A DNA stretch of 28,238 bases from Pseudomonadota bacterium (GTDB lineage: Bacteria; Pseudomonadota; Gammaproteobacteria; Xanthomonadales; Xanthomonadaceae): NCBI GenBank assembly GCA_023388715.1, contig JAEWFT010000010.1:1-28238 (forward strand), read 5' to 3'. The translations under genes were made by a program, and so were the position numbers. The notes below the pieces were generated by a model. The model was not told where the DNA came from, did not search any database, and was given only the letters and a program-made list of their open reading frames with translations. This document shows, in pieces, positions 6,796 to 14,308 of this stretch. How positions within the stretch are numbered: position 1 is the first letter of the stretch; the number at the start of each line of letters is the position of its first letter.

Positions 6796-8142
6796 TCAGC
6801 CGCCGCTGGCGGACCCGGCCTCGCCACGCACGTCGACGTACGCCTCGCCGCGCATCTCGCGCAGCCAGCGGTTCCACTCTTCCTCGAGCTTGCGGCGACC
6901 GATCGTCTCGCGGACCTGCGCGCGCAGGTTCTGGTCGGCGGCCGCGATCTGCCGGCTGCCGGTGCGCTGCACGATCACCCAGCCGGCATCGGTGCGGAAA
7001 GGCGCGGAGGACTGGCCATCGGCCAATGCGGCAACCTGCATGCCGTAGGCGGTGCCATAGGTGTCCGCCGCGAACCAGCCCAGGTCCCCGCCGCGGCGCT
7101 TGGTGGCGACATCGTCGGAGGCTTCCGCCGCCAGCTGCGCGAAATCGGCGCCACCGGCGAGGCGCGCGGCCAGCGACTGGGCCTTGGCCTGCGCCGCGGC
7201 GTCGTCGGTATCCCCGTCCACCTGCACCAGGATCTGGCGGCCGGAGAACTGCGTGACCTGCTCGCCGCCGCCTGCGGCCTGGGTCCGCGTCTCCACCAGC
7301 TGCAGCAGTTGGAAGCCGCTGGGGCCACGGATCGGGCCCATCATCTGGCCGGGCTGCATCTGCCGGATGGTCGCGGCGAAGGCCGGCGGGATCTCGTTTA
7401 GGCTGCGCCAGCCCAGGTCGCCGCCTTCCAGGGCGTTGGGACTGTCGGAATAGCGCACGGCGGCCGCGGCGAAGGTCATCTCGCCGCGCTCGACCAGGCC
7501 CTTGACGCCATCGATCTTGCGCTGAGCGGTGGCGATCTGCTCGGGCGTCGGGTTCTCCGGGGTGCCGACCAGGATGTGCGCAAGCTGGAACTGCTGCGCG
7601 CCGGCCGCGCTGGCGGTGGCCATCGCCGCGTCGACTTCCGCCTCGCTGACGTTGATCCGGCCCTGCGCGAAGCTCTGGCGCAGCTTCTGGGTCAGGATCT
7701 CCTCGCGCAGGTTGGCGCGGAATCCGGCGTAGGTCATGCCATCGGCGGCGACGCGCGCCCGCAGCTGCTCGACCGACATGTTGTTCTGCTGGGCGATGCC
7801 CTGGATCGCGCCCTCCACTTCCTGGTCGCTGACGCTGATCCCGGCATCGGTGGCGCGCGCGACCTGCAACCGCATCAGCACCAGCCGCTCGAGCACCTGG
7901 CGCTCCAGGATCTCCTGCGGCGGCAGCTGGTTCTCGCGGCCCGTGAACTGCGCGCGCACGTTGGCGACGGCGCGCTCCAGTTCGCTGCGCAGGATCACGT
8001 CCTCGTTCACCACCGCGGCGATCCGCTCGACGGGCTGCAGCGGGGCGGTCGATTGCGCCTGCACGGTGCCGGCGAACAGCAATCCGGCGATCACGCCGGC
8101 AAGCAGGGAACGGGGAAGGCGCAACTGGGGCATCGGCATCAT
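6796..8142 (-). CDS. surA: Periplasmic chaperone and peptidyl-prolyl isomerase SurA
   Basis: The 448-residue protein has an N-terminal signal peptide (Arg then a hydrophobic run, probable cleavage after TVQA near residue 30). The SurA N-domain begins PVERIAAVVNEDVILRSELE. Two parvulin domains follow at about residues 176-280 (FQLAHILVG, GGDLGW) and 290-392 (GRQILVQVDG, GGDLGW). It escorts outer-membrane beta-barrel proteins through the periplasm; LptD, encoded just upstream, is a well-known client. ATG codons occur at 8142, 8139 and 8133. The first overlaps the lptD stop by four bases (ATGA) and is preferred. The protein is slightly longer than E. coli SurA (428). Confidence 0.96.
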   Translation of the reverse strand: MMPMPQLRLPRSLLAGVIAGLLFAGTVQAQSTAPLQPVERIAAVVNEDVILRSELERAVANVRAQFTGRENQLPPQEILERQVLERLVLMRLQVARATDAGISVSDQEVEGAIQGIAQQNNMSVEQLRARVAADGMTYAGFRANLREEILTQKLRQSFAQGRINVSEAEVDAAMATASAAGAQQFQLAHILVGTPENPTPEQIATAQRKIDGVKGLVERGEMTFAAAAVRYSDSPNALEGGDLGWRSLNEIPPAFAATIRQMQPGQMMGPIRGPSGFQLLQLVETRTQAAGGGEQVTQFSGRQILVQVDGDTDDAAAQAKAQSLAARLAGGADFAQLAAEASDDVATKRRGGDLGWFAADTYGTAYGMQVAALADGQSSAPFRTDAGWVIVQRTGSRQIAAADQNLRAQVRETIGRRKLEEEWNRWLREMRGEAYVDVRGEAGSASGG

Positions 8143-10442
8143 GGAGTGGGGTCGGTGGCGTCGGGATCGGGCGGGGAAGACTGGCCCGTGGCGGTCTGCG
8201 GCGGCACCAGGTACAGGTCGTCGCGATTGTAGCCGAGGATGGCGCGGCGCAAGACCTGCTTGCTGTCCTGGCCGGCCGATCCCAGGCCCTTGAGTTCGAT
8301 CTCCAGCATCAGCGCGTTGCTGAGATCGCCTTCGCGATTGTGCACGTAGCGGCGGCCGACAAGCCGAACGGCGACACAACAGCTGTCCCACTGCACGCCT
8401 GCCAGCGTCTCCAGGCTCTTGCTCTCGCGCAGCGAGTAGTACTGGCGACCCACGATGCTCCAGGTCGCGTTCAGCGGATACAGGAACGAGGCGTCCACCT
8501 GCTCCAGCAGCGCGCGGCGATAGCGGTAGCCGAGGTTGAAGACCCCGTCGTCCGGCAGCAGGTAGCGCGCGCGGATGCTGGCAAGGTCGGTGCGCTTGAA
8601 CTTGGGGTCGTGCTGGTAGGAGGCGCCGAAGGTCCAGCGGTCGGTGGGCGCGTAATTGGCGTCGGCGACCCAGGCCGAGCGTCCCTTCTCGGTGATCGGC
8701 TCGCCCGGCAGGCGCACGCGCGACTCGTCGAAGTAGCGGATCTGGCCGAGGCTCGCCGAGAAGCGCTCCAGGCCATCGGACTGCCGGATCATGCGGGTGC
8801 TGACCGCGAGCGTGAGCTGGTTGGCATCGGCCTGGCGGTCGGCGCCGGAATACCGGTTGTCGCGGAACAGCTGGTTCCAGCTGAAGGTCAGCGGCTGGGT
8901 GTCGAACACCGGCATGTCGGTCTGGTCGACGTAGGGCACGTTGAGGTAGAACAGCCGCGGCTCGATCGTGTGCAGGTAGTCCTTGCCCTTGATCCGCGCC
9001 TGGCGGTCGAAGTAGACGCCGGCGTCGAGGCTCAAGATCGACTGGCCGCGGGTGGGCGCATCGTTGCCCAGCACCGCGCCCAGGCCGTCGTCCAGCGCGT
9101 AGGCGGTATAGCGGTAGGCCAGGGTCGGGCGCAGGAACCAGGCGTCGCCCTCCACCGGCGCGCTCAACCAGGGCTTGAGGTCGACGCGCGCGCCGGCATC
9201 GTAGACCTCGTGGTGGAAGCGGATCGCCTCGGCGGCAACACCGGCGCGCAGCAGGCCCCCGAACCGCTGCTCCCAGTTGAGGAACGCGCGCGGCAGGCGG
9301 TCGTAGGGAAGCACCGCTTTCGACAGGGTGAAGTCGGCCAGCTGCCAGTGGTCGGCATCCACGCCGGCGGTCCAGCCGCGGCCGTGGCCGTAGACCCCCA
9401 GTGCGCTATATGAAGTGGATTGCGCCAGTCCGTTGATGCTGTTGTTGAAGTCCTCGTAGTAGCGGGTGTCGCTGATCCAGTTGAGGTTGGCGCGCGCCTG
9501 CCAGTTCGGGTTGATGTCCTGGTAGCCGCCGAAGCGGATAAGGCTGCGGTCGCGGTCGCGCAGCTTGTCGTTGGGCATCCAGTTCGCGTCCAGGGTGCCG
9601 GCGCCACCCTCCACCAGGTAGCGGAACTGCGCCCCCAGCTGGACCCCGCGCGAGGTCATCAGCCGCGGGTTGAGGGTGGCATCGTAGTTCGGCGCCAGGT
9701 TCAGGTAGATCGGCTGGCGGAAGTCGAAGCCGTTGCGCCCGGAGTTGGAGATCGACGGCGCGAGCAGGCCGGTGCGGCGGCGCTCGTCGGTGGGGAACAT
9801 GAACCACGGCAGGTAGAGGACCGGCACCTTGCCCACCCGCAACGTCGCGCCGCGCGCCACCGCCATGCCCTCCTCGGTGTCCACCTCGATCTCCCGCGCC
9901 TGCAGTTCCCAGTGCCGCTCGTTGGGCGGGCAGGTGGAGTAGGTCGCGCCCTTCAGCGTGCCCTGGGTGCCGGTGAGGCTGATGCTGTCGGCGCCGCCAT
10001 TGCCGCGTCGCGAAAGCAACTGGTACTGGATGTCTTCGATGGTGTGCGAGCCGGTGCCCTGGTTGCCCTCGGCGCGCGCGGCGCGCATGCGCAAGCCGCT
10101 GCCCTGATAGCGGATGCTGCCTTCGGCCGTGTAGCGCTCCTCGGCCTGGTTGAAGGTGATCTGGTCGGCGCCCATGAACTGGTCGCCGCGCCGCATGCGC
10201 ACGTCGCCTTGGAAGACCGGGTTCTCCTCGGTGCCGGAGAGCACGTCGCCCTCGATGTCGGTGGGCTGGTTGCTGTTGTCGATGTGCACGCCTTCGGGGG
10301 TCGTCTCCACTCCCTCGAACGGCGGCAGGACGTCCCCGACGGGGCACAGCTTCCAGTTCGGCGGCATGTCGTCGCCGGCATGCGCGGGAAGGGACAGCGC
10401 GATGGCGACGGAAAGCGGAAGCAGGCGCAAGGCTGGATGCAC
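8139..10442 (-). CDS. lptD: LPS-assembly outer-membrane protein LptD
   Basis: With a GTG start at 10442 the protein has 767 residues: a signal peptide (VHPALRLLPLSVAIALSLPAHA, cut near 22), a periplasmic OstA/LptA-like jellyroll (about 60-200), and a large beta-barrel. It inserts lipopolysaccharide into the outer leaflet together with LptE. The four cysteines expected for E. coli-type disulfides are present: Cys33 (KLCP), Cys171 (STCPPNE) and the adjacent Cys688-Cys689 (DSCC). No in-frame ATG exists nearer than 10676, which would precede the divergent msrB start. GTG 10442 puts the signal peptide at the N-terminus; TTG 10448 is an alternative. It is the first gene of the surA-pdxA-rsmA-apaGH operon. 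Confidence 0.95.
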   Translation of the reverse strand: MHPALRLLPLSVAIALSLPAHAGDDMPPNWKLCPVGDVLPPFEGVETTPEGVHIDNSNQPTDIEGDVLSGTEENPVFQGDVRMRRGDQFMGADQITFNQAEERYTAEGSIRYQGSGLRMRAARAEGNQGTGSHTIEDIQYQLLSRRGNGGADSISLTGTQGTLKGATYSTCPPNERHWELQAREIEVDTEEGMAVARGATLRVGKVPVLYLPWFMFPTDERRRTGLLAPSISNSGRNGFDFRQPIYLNLAPNYDATLNPRLMTSRGVQLGAQFRYLVEGGAGTLDANWMPNDKLRDRDRSLIRFGGYQDINPNWQARANLNWISDTRYYEDFNNSINGLAQSTSYSALGVYGHGRGWTAGVDADHWQLADFTLSKAVLPYDRLPRAFLNWEQRFGGLLRAGVAAEAIRFHHEVYDAGARVDLKPWLSAPVEGDAWFLRPTLAYRYTAYALDDGLGAVLGNDAPTRGQSILSLDAGVYFDRQARIKGKDYLHTIEPRLFYLNVPYVDQTDMPVFDTQPLTFSWNQLFRDNRYSGADRQADANQLTLAVSTRMIRQSDGLERFSASLGQIRYFDESRVRLPGEPITEKGRSAWVADANYAPTDRWTFGASYQHDPKFKRTDLASIRARYLLPDDGVFNLGYRYRRALLEQVDASFLYPLNATWSIVGRQYYSLRESKSLETLAGVQWDSCCVAVRLVGRRYVHNREGDLSNALMLEIELKGLGSAGQDSKQVLRRAILGYNRDDLYLVPPQTATGQSSPPDPDATDPTP

Positions 10443-10476
10443 GGGCAATCCGGGGGATGGCGAAATGGCGGTTAGC

Positions 10477-10502
10477 TTGCCGGAACGCAGGTGGCCCGGC
10501 AA
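10477..10502. promoter_or_regulatory. 7-bp-arm inverted repeat in the lptD/msrB intergenic region
   Basis: TTGCCGG (10477-10483) and CCGGCAA (10496-10502) form perfect inverted arms separated by 12 bases. They sit 35-60 bases upstream of the lptD GTG and 70-95 bases upstream of msrB, inside the 130-base divergent promoter region. This could be an operator or a hairpin in the lptD leader; the sequence alone does not decide. Confidence 0.35.
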
Positions 10503-10572
10503 ACCGCGATTATTCACGCCGTGTGGCGGCGGGCGGGCACACTGTCGCCTTCTACCTGATGGAGCGCGCGCG

Positions 10573-10977
10573 ATGGACGAACGCGACCTGCCTGTCACCG
10601 ATGCCGAATGGCGCCAGCGCCTTGGCCCCGAGCAGTACGCCGTATGCCGCTGCTCGGCCACGGAACCTCCGTTCACCGGCCGCTACTGGGACCACAAGGC
10701 GCGCGGGCGCTATGCGTGCGTGGCGTGCGGCGCGGAACTGTTCGCTTCGGACGACAAGTTCGATTCGGGCACCGGCTGGCCCAGCTACACGCGTCCGCTG
10801 GCCGCCGGTGCGATCAGCGAACACGCCGACCGCAGCCACGGGATGCAGCGCATCGAAGCGCGGTGCGCGCGCTGCGATTCCCACCTCGGGCATGTGTTCC
10901 CCGATGGCCCGCCGCCGACCGGCCTGCGCTATTGCATCAATTCCGCCGCGCTGGAGTTCATCCCCGCCGCCGACTGA
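10573..10977 (+). CDS. msrB: Peptide-methionine (R)-S-oxide reductase MsrB
   Basis: This 134-residue enzyme reduces the R-sulfoxide of protein methionine. Zinc ligands are CVAC (Cys49, Cys52) and CARC (Cys98, Cys101). The catalytic cysteine is Cys121 in RYCINSAAL, with HLGHVF upstream. The usual KFDSGCGWPS segment reads KFDSGTGWPS, so the common resolving cysteine is Thr67; Cys25 and Cys27 (VCRC) are candidate substitutes. GGAG lies 8-9 bases before the ATG at 10573. The gene is divergent from lptD and ends six bases before the convergent deacetylase gene, the two stops sitting in a 12-bp palindrome. The S-stereoisomer enzyme MsrA is encoded about 9 kb away. Confidence 0.96.
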   Translation: MDERDLPVTDAEWRQRLGPEQYAVCRCSATEPPFTGRYWDHKARGRYACVACGAELFASDDKFDSGTGWPSYTRPLAAGAISEHADRSHGMQRIEARCARCDSHLGHVFPDGPPPTGLRYCINSAALEFIPAAD

Positions 10978-10986
10978 GCGCGCTCA
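10975..10986. other. Perfect 12-bp palindrome spanning two convergent stop codons
   Basis: TGAGCGCGCTCA begins with the TGA of msrB and ends with the reverse-complement TGA of the HDAC-like gene. The stem would be very short and has no flanking T-tract, so I do not call a terminator. It is a symmetric end-to-end packing of convergent genes. Confidence 0.5.
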
Positions 10987-11895
10987 GAAGCGTAGCGCGT
11001 CGACGTGGGCGACCACGCTTTCGGCCAGCGCCTGCAGGTCATAGCCACCCTCCAGGGTGGAGGCGATGCGGCCATCGCAGCTGGCGCGCGCGATCCGCAC
11101 CAGTTCGCGGGTGGCCCAGGCGTAGTCCTCGGTTTCCAGCTCGAGTTGCGCGAGCGGGTCGCGCCGGTGGCCGTCGAACCCGGCCGACACCAGGATCAGC
11201 TGCGGGCGGAACGCCTCCACCCTCGGCAACAGCCGCTCGCGCCATGCATCGCGGAAGCCGTGGCTGCCGGTCCCCGCCTGCAGCGGCAGGTTGAGAATGT
11301 TGCCGCAGCCGCGCTCGTGGATGGCGCCGGAGCCGGGGTACAGCGGCCACTGGTGGCTGCCAGCGAACAGCACGCGCGGATCGTTGGCGAAGATCGCCTG
11401 GGTGCCGTTGCCGTGGTGGACGTCGAAATCGACCACCGCCACGCGCTCCAGGCCATGCCGGTCGAGCGCATGGCGGGCGCCGACGGCAACATTGTTGAAC
11501 AGGCAGAACCCCATGGCGGTGGTGGCGGTGGCGTGGTGGCCGGGTGGACGCACCGCGCAGAACGCGCGATCGCTGCGCCCGGTCATCAGCGCGTCCACCG
11601 CGGCGACCACCGCGCCGGCGGCGCGCAAGGCGGCTTCCGCGGAATGCGGCGACAGCAGGGTGTCGGGATCGAGCCAGATCCGGGGTTCCGGATCGGCCTC
11701 CAGCACCGCGGACAGCAATTGTTCGTCGTGCACCGCCAGCAACTGGCCACGGGTCGCGCGCGGCGCCTGCTGCCAGTCGAGGTCGGGGTGGGCGGCCTCC
11801 AGCGCGCGGGTGACCGCGGCCAGCCGCGCCGCACTCTCGGGATGCCCGGTGCCGGTGTCGTGGGCAAGGCAGGCGGGATGGGTGAAGACCTGCAT
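10984..11895 (-). CDS. HDAC-like (AcuC/acetylpolyamine amidohydrolase) zinc deacetylase
   Basis: The 303-residue protein is a bacterial member of the histone-deacetylase fold. Signatures are HPE (18-20), RPPGHHA (catalytic His120-His121), FDVHHGNGT (155-164) with zinc ligands Asp158 and His160, SAGFDGHRRDPLA (third ligand Asp241), and the C-terminal EGGYD carrying the usual transition-state Tyr. The active site appears complete. Family members remove acetyl groups from proteins, polyamines or small amines; substrate cannot be told from sequence. The ATG at 11895 gives the family N-terminus. It follows the cobalamin adenosyltransferase gene by 13 bases and is the last gene of a DUF6580-adenosyltransferase-deacetylase operon. 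Confidence 0.93.
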   Translation of the reverse strand: MQVFTHPACLAHDTGTGHPESAARLAAVTRALEAAHPDLDWQQAPRATRGQLLAVHDEQLLSAVLEADPEPRIWLDPDTLLSPHSAEAALRAAGAVVAAVDALMTGRSDRAFCAVRPPGHHATATTAMGFCLFNNVAVGARHALDRHGLERVAVVDFDVHHGNGTQAIFANDPRVLFAGSHQWPLYPGSGAIHERGCGNILNLPLQAGTGSHGFRDAWRERLLPRVEAFRPQLILVSAGFDGHRRDPLAQLELETEDYAWATRELVRIARASCDGRIASTLEGGYDLQALAESVVAHVDALRF

Positions 11896-11908
11896 CAGCG
11901 CCAGCGCC

Positions 11909-12460
11909 CTACTTGCGGCGGTCGTGGTCCCACACCACTTCGCCGTGCCCGCTGGCGCGCGCCAGCACCCGGGACAGGACGAACAGCAGGTCCGAGAGCC
12001 GGTTGAGGTAGCGGATCGCCTGCGGGCGCACGTCCTCGTCGCGGGAGAGCGCGACGGCCTCGCGCTCGGCGCGGCGCACAACGGTGCGGGCGACATGGCA
12101 ACGCGCCGCCGCCTCACCGCCACCGGGCAGGATGAACTCCTTCAGCGCCGGCAGGTCGTCGTTGTAATGGTCAAGCCGCGCTTCGAGCGCATCGATGTCG
12201 GAATCGAAGACCGCGGCGTGGCCGGGGATGCACAGCTCGCCGCCGAGGTCGAAGAGCTGGTGCTGGATGCGGGTCAGCAGCTCGCGGATGTCGGCCGGCA
12301 TGTCGCTGGCGAGCAGCAGCCCGATGCAGGAGTTCGCCTCGTCGACGGTGCCGTAGGCACTCACCCGCGCCGAATCCTTGCCGACGCGGCTGCCATCGCC
12401 CAGCCCGGTGCTGCCGTCATCGCCGGTGCGCGTGTAGATCTTCGACAGGCGATTGCCCAC
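11909..12460 (-). CDS. PduO-type cob(I)alamin adenosyltransferase
   Basis: The 183-residue ATP:cob(I)alamin adenosyltransferase makes adenosylcobalamin. The N-terminal ATP-binding segment KIYTRTGDDGSTGLGDGSRV (residues 7-26) is followed by AYGTVDEANSCIG. The helical core carries VVRRAERE and the C-terminal RYLNRLSDLLFVLSR, all typical of PduO-type enzymes (unlike CobA/BtuR). The start is GTG at 12460, ten bases after the stop of the DUF6580 gene; it gives the usual MGNRLSKIYTRTGD N-terminus. No corrinoid-synthesis gene and no room for a cobalamin riboswitch (a 41-base gap before the operon) are seen nearby. The organism probably imports or salvages cobalamin. Confidence 0.94.
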   Translation of the reverse strand: MGNRLSKIYTRTGDDGSTGLGDGSRVGKDSARVSAYGTVDEANSCIGLLLASDMPADIRELLTRIQHQLFDLGGELCIPGHAAVFDSDIDALEARLDHYNDDLPALKEFILPGGGEAAARCHVARTVVRRAEREAVALSRDEDVRPQAIRYLNRLSDLLFVLSRVLARASGHGEVVWDHDRRK

Positions 12461-12470
12461 GGCCGCGGGG

Positions 12471-13037
12471 TTACACCGTCTGCGCGCGCAGCGCCGGGTT
12501 GCGCTGGCGCAGCAGCTCGAAGCCGCCGAACAGCAGCGCCGAATAGAACAAGGTGCCCAGCACGGTCCACTGGAAGAACGGGACGCCCGCGAGGTAGGCC
12601 GCGGCAAGCCCGGCGGCGGTCTTCGGGTACATCGGATCCGACAGCCAGGCACCGAAATTGGTGACCACGAAGAACAGCAGCGATCCGACCAGCGAGAAGC
12701 CCAGCACCCGCCCGGCGCTCACCTTGCCGCGCAGGCCGAACCCGAGCAGGGTGGACAGCGCGATGCAGGCGTAGACCAGCAGGTAACCAGCGCTGCTGAA
12801 GTACCCCCAGTACAGCCCGCCCTTGGCAAGCCCGAGCACGAGGTCGGACGCGAACAGCGCCAGCAGCGGCACCAGCAGCGCCCAGTGGCGCTTGGCGAAA
12901 TAGGCGCCGCCGAACAGCGCCACGGCCTCGATTGGCGAGAAATTCGGCGGATGCGGGATCACCCGGGTCAACGCGGCGACGAAAATCAGCGCGGCGAGGG
13001 TAAGCGGACCGGCGGCAATCGGGGCGGGGCGATTCAT
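12471..13037 (-). CDS. DUF6580-family integral membrane protein, possible transporter
   Basis: This 188-residue, very hydrophobic protein has about five to six predicted membrane segments (near residues 10-25, 35-48, 52-71, 80-100, 110-131 and 145-172). The conserved entry motif is TRVIPHPPNFSPIEAVALFGGAYF at residues 24-47, followed by LFASDLVLGL. The size and topology resemble small vitamin-uptake membrane proteins (ECF S-components or BtuM), but no ATPase or EcfT gene is present. It is the first gene of the operon with the cobalamin adenosyltransferase 10 bases downstream. Inference: a corrinoid-related permease is plausible. It contains one cysteine, Cys91. Family assignment is from memory of the motif; function is unproven. 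Confidence 0.8.
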   Translation of the reverse strand: MNRPAPIAAGPLTLAALIFVAALTRVIPHPPNFSPIEAVALFGGAYFAKRHWALLVPLLALFASDLVLGLAKGGLYWGYFSSAGYLLVYACIALSTLLGFGLRGKVSAGRVLGFSLVGSLLFFVVTNFGAWLSDPMYPKTAAGLAAAYLAGVPFFQWTVLGTLFYSALLFGGFELLRQRNPALRAQTV

Positions 13038-13066
13038 GGCGTTTCAATGCGGGACAGCGGAACCGT

Positions 13067-13072
13067 TAGCAT
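13067..13072 (+). promoter_or_regulatory. Candidate -10 box giving a leaderless ubiH mRNA
   Basis: TAGCAT (4 of 6 to consensus) is followed by AGCGCA and then the ubiH ATG at 13079, which would place +1 on the A of ATG. The same bases read on the minus strand give TATGCT (13074-13069), a possible -10 for the divergent DUF6580 operon. The whole divergent gap is only 41 bases. Confidence 0.35.
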
Positions 13073-13078
13073 AGCGCA

Positions 13079-14308
13079 ATGACTCCGGCAGCCGGCAGCG
13101 CAGGGCGCATCCACGACGTGCTGATCGTTGGCGGGGGTTTGGTGGGCGCGAGCCTTGCCATCGCGCTGCAGCCGTTGGGGCTCGACGTCGGACTGGTGGA
13201 GGCCACGCCAACCGGGCAGATGCCGACGGTCTTCGACGAGCGCAACCTCAGCTTCGCCGAGGCCACCGTGAACGCGCTCAAGGCGCTTGGGGTGATGCAG
13301 TTGCTGCGCGCGCCGCCCGGCAGCATCCGGCGCATCCATGTCAGCCGCAGCGGCGACTTCGGGCGCATCCGGATGGACGCCGCCGCGCACGGGCGCGAGG
13401 AGTTCGGGCAGGTGGTGGTCGCGCGCGACTTCGGCGAGGCACTGGAAGCACGGCTGTCGCAGTTGGCAACGCTGGTGCGCTACCGGCCGGCGCGCTTCGA
13501 CGGGCTCCAGGGCGATGCCGCCGACGGCGTTCGCGCGCTGCGCGTCACCGACGCCGAGGGGCCGCGCACGCTGCATGCGCGCCTGCTGGTGGCGGCGGAC
13601 GGCGCCCGCAGCCAGGTGCGCCAGGCGCTGGGCATCGCCGCCCGCGAGCACGACTACGGCCAGACCCTTTTCGTCGCCCGCTTGCAGGCGCAGCCCGGCC
13701 CCGACGGCACCGCCTACGAGCGCCTCACTGCGAACGGCCCGACCGCGCTGCTGCCGCGTGGCGACCGCCATTACGGGCTGGTGCATGGCGTTCCCACCCG
13801 GGAGGCTGACGCGGTCGCCGCGCTGGACGATGCCGGGTTCCTCGCGCGCGTGCAGCAGGCCTTCGGCTGGCGCGCCGGCAGGTTCCTTTCGGTCGGTCCG
13901 CGCAGCGCCTACCCGATCGTCGGCAGCGTCGCCGAGGCGCTGGTAGCGCCCCGCGCGGTGCTGGTCGGCAACGCGGCGCAGGGCCTGCACCCGCTTGGCG
14001 CGCAGGGCTTCAACCTGGGCCTGCGCGATGCGCTGACGCTCGCCGAATGCATCGCCGGCGCCCCCGACCCCGGAGATGCGGCATTGCTGGCGCGCTACGC
14101 CCGCCGCCGCCAGCAGGACCGCGAGCGCACGCTGGCCTTCTCCGATGGGCTTGCCCGGCTCACTTCCAGCGATGCCCGGATCCTGCGGCCGCTGCGCAGC
14201 GCCGGCTTGCTGGCGGGCGATGCCATGGGCTGTCTGCAGGGCTGGCTGGTGGGTGGCGCGATGGGCTATCGCGGCGACGTGCCCGCGCTGTGCCGGAGGC
14301 CGGGATGA
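13079..14308 (+). CDS. ubiH: UbiH-family FAD monooxygenase (ubiquinone ring hydroxylase)
   Basis: The 409-residue flavoprotein hydroxylates a polyprenylphenol intermediate of ubiquinone synthesis, by family knowledge at ring C1. It has the N-terminal FAD dinucleotide fold DVLIVGGGLVGASLA (13-27), the mid-protein LLVAADGARSQVR motif, and the C-terminal FAD motif GNAAQGLHPLGAQGFNLG with the family's HP and QGFNLG residues. The start ATG at 13079 has no Shine-Dalgarno sequence and a -10-like box ends six bases before it. Its stop overlaps the start of a paralogue by four bases (ATGA). Position-specificity (C1 versus C5 or C6) is inferred from similarity only. Confidence 0.9.
   Translation: MTPAAGSAGRIHDVLIVGGGLVGASLAIALQPLGLDVGLVEATPTGQMPTVFDERNLSFAEATVNALKALGVMQLLRAPPGSIRRIHVSRSGDFGRIRMDAAAHGREEFGQVVVARDFGEALEARLSQLATLVRYRPARFDGLQGDAADGVRALRVTDAEGPRTLHARLLVAADGARSQVRQALGIAAREHDYGQTLFVARLQAQPGPDGTAYERLTANGPTALLPRGDRHYGLVHGVPTREADAVAALDDAGFLARVQQAFGWRAGRFLSVGPRSAYPIVGSVAEALVAPRAVLVGNAAQGLHPLGAQGFNLGLRDALTLAECIAGAPDPGDAALLARYARRRQQDRERTLAFSDGLARLTSSDARILRPLRSAGLLAGDAMGCLQGWLVGGAMGYRGDVPALCRRPG

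Noticed and set aside
13038..13078. Cobalamin riboswitch controlling the DUF6580-adenosyltransferase operon
   Set aside because: The divergent gap is only 41 bases, far too short for a cobalamin aptamer.
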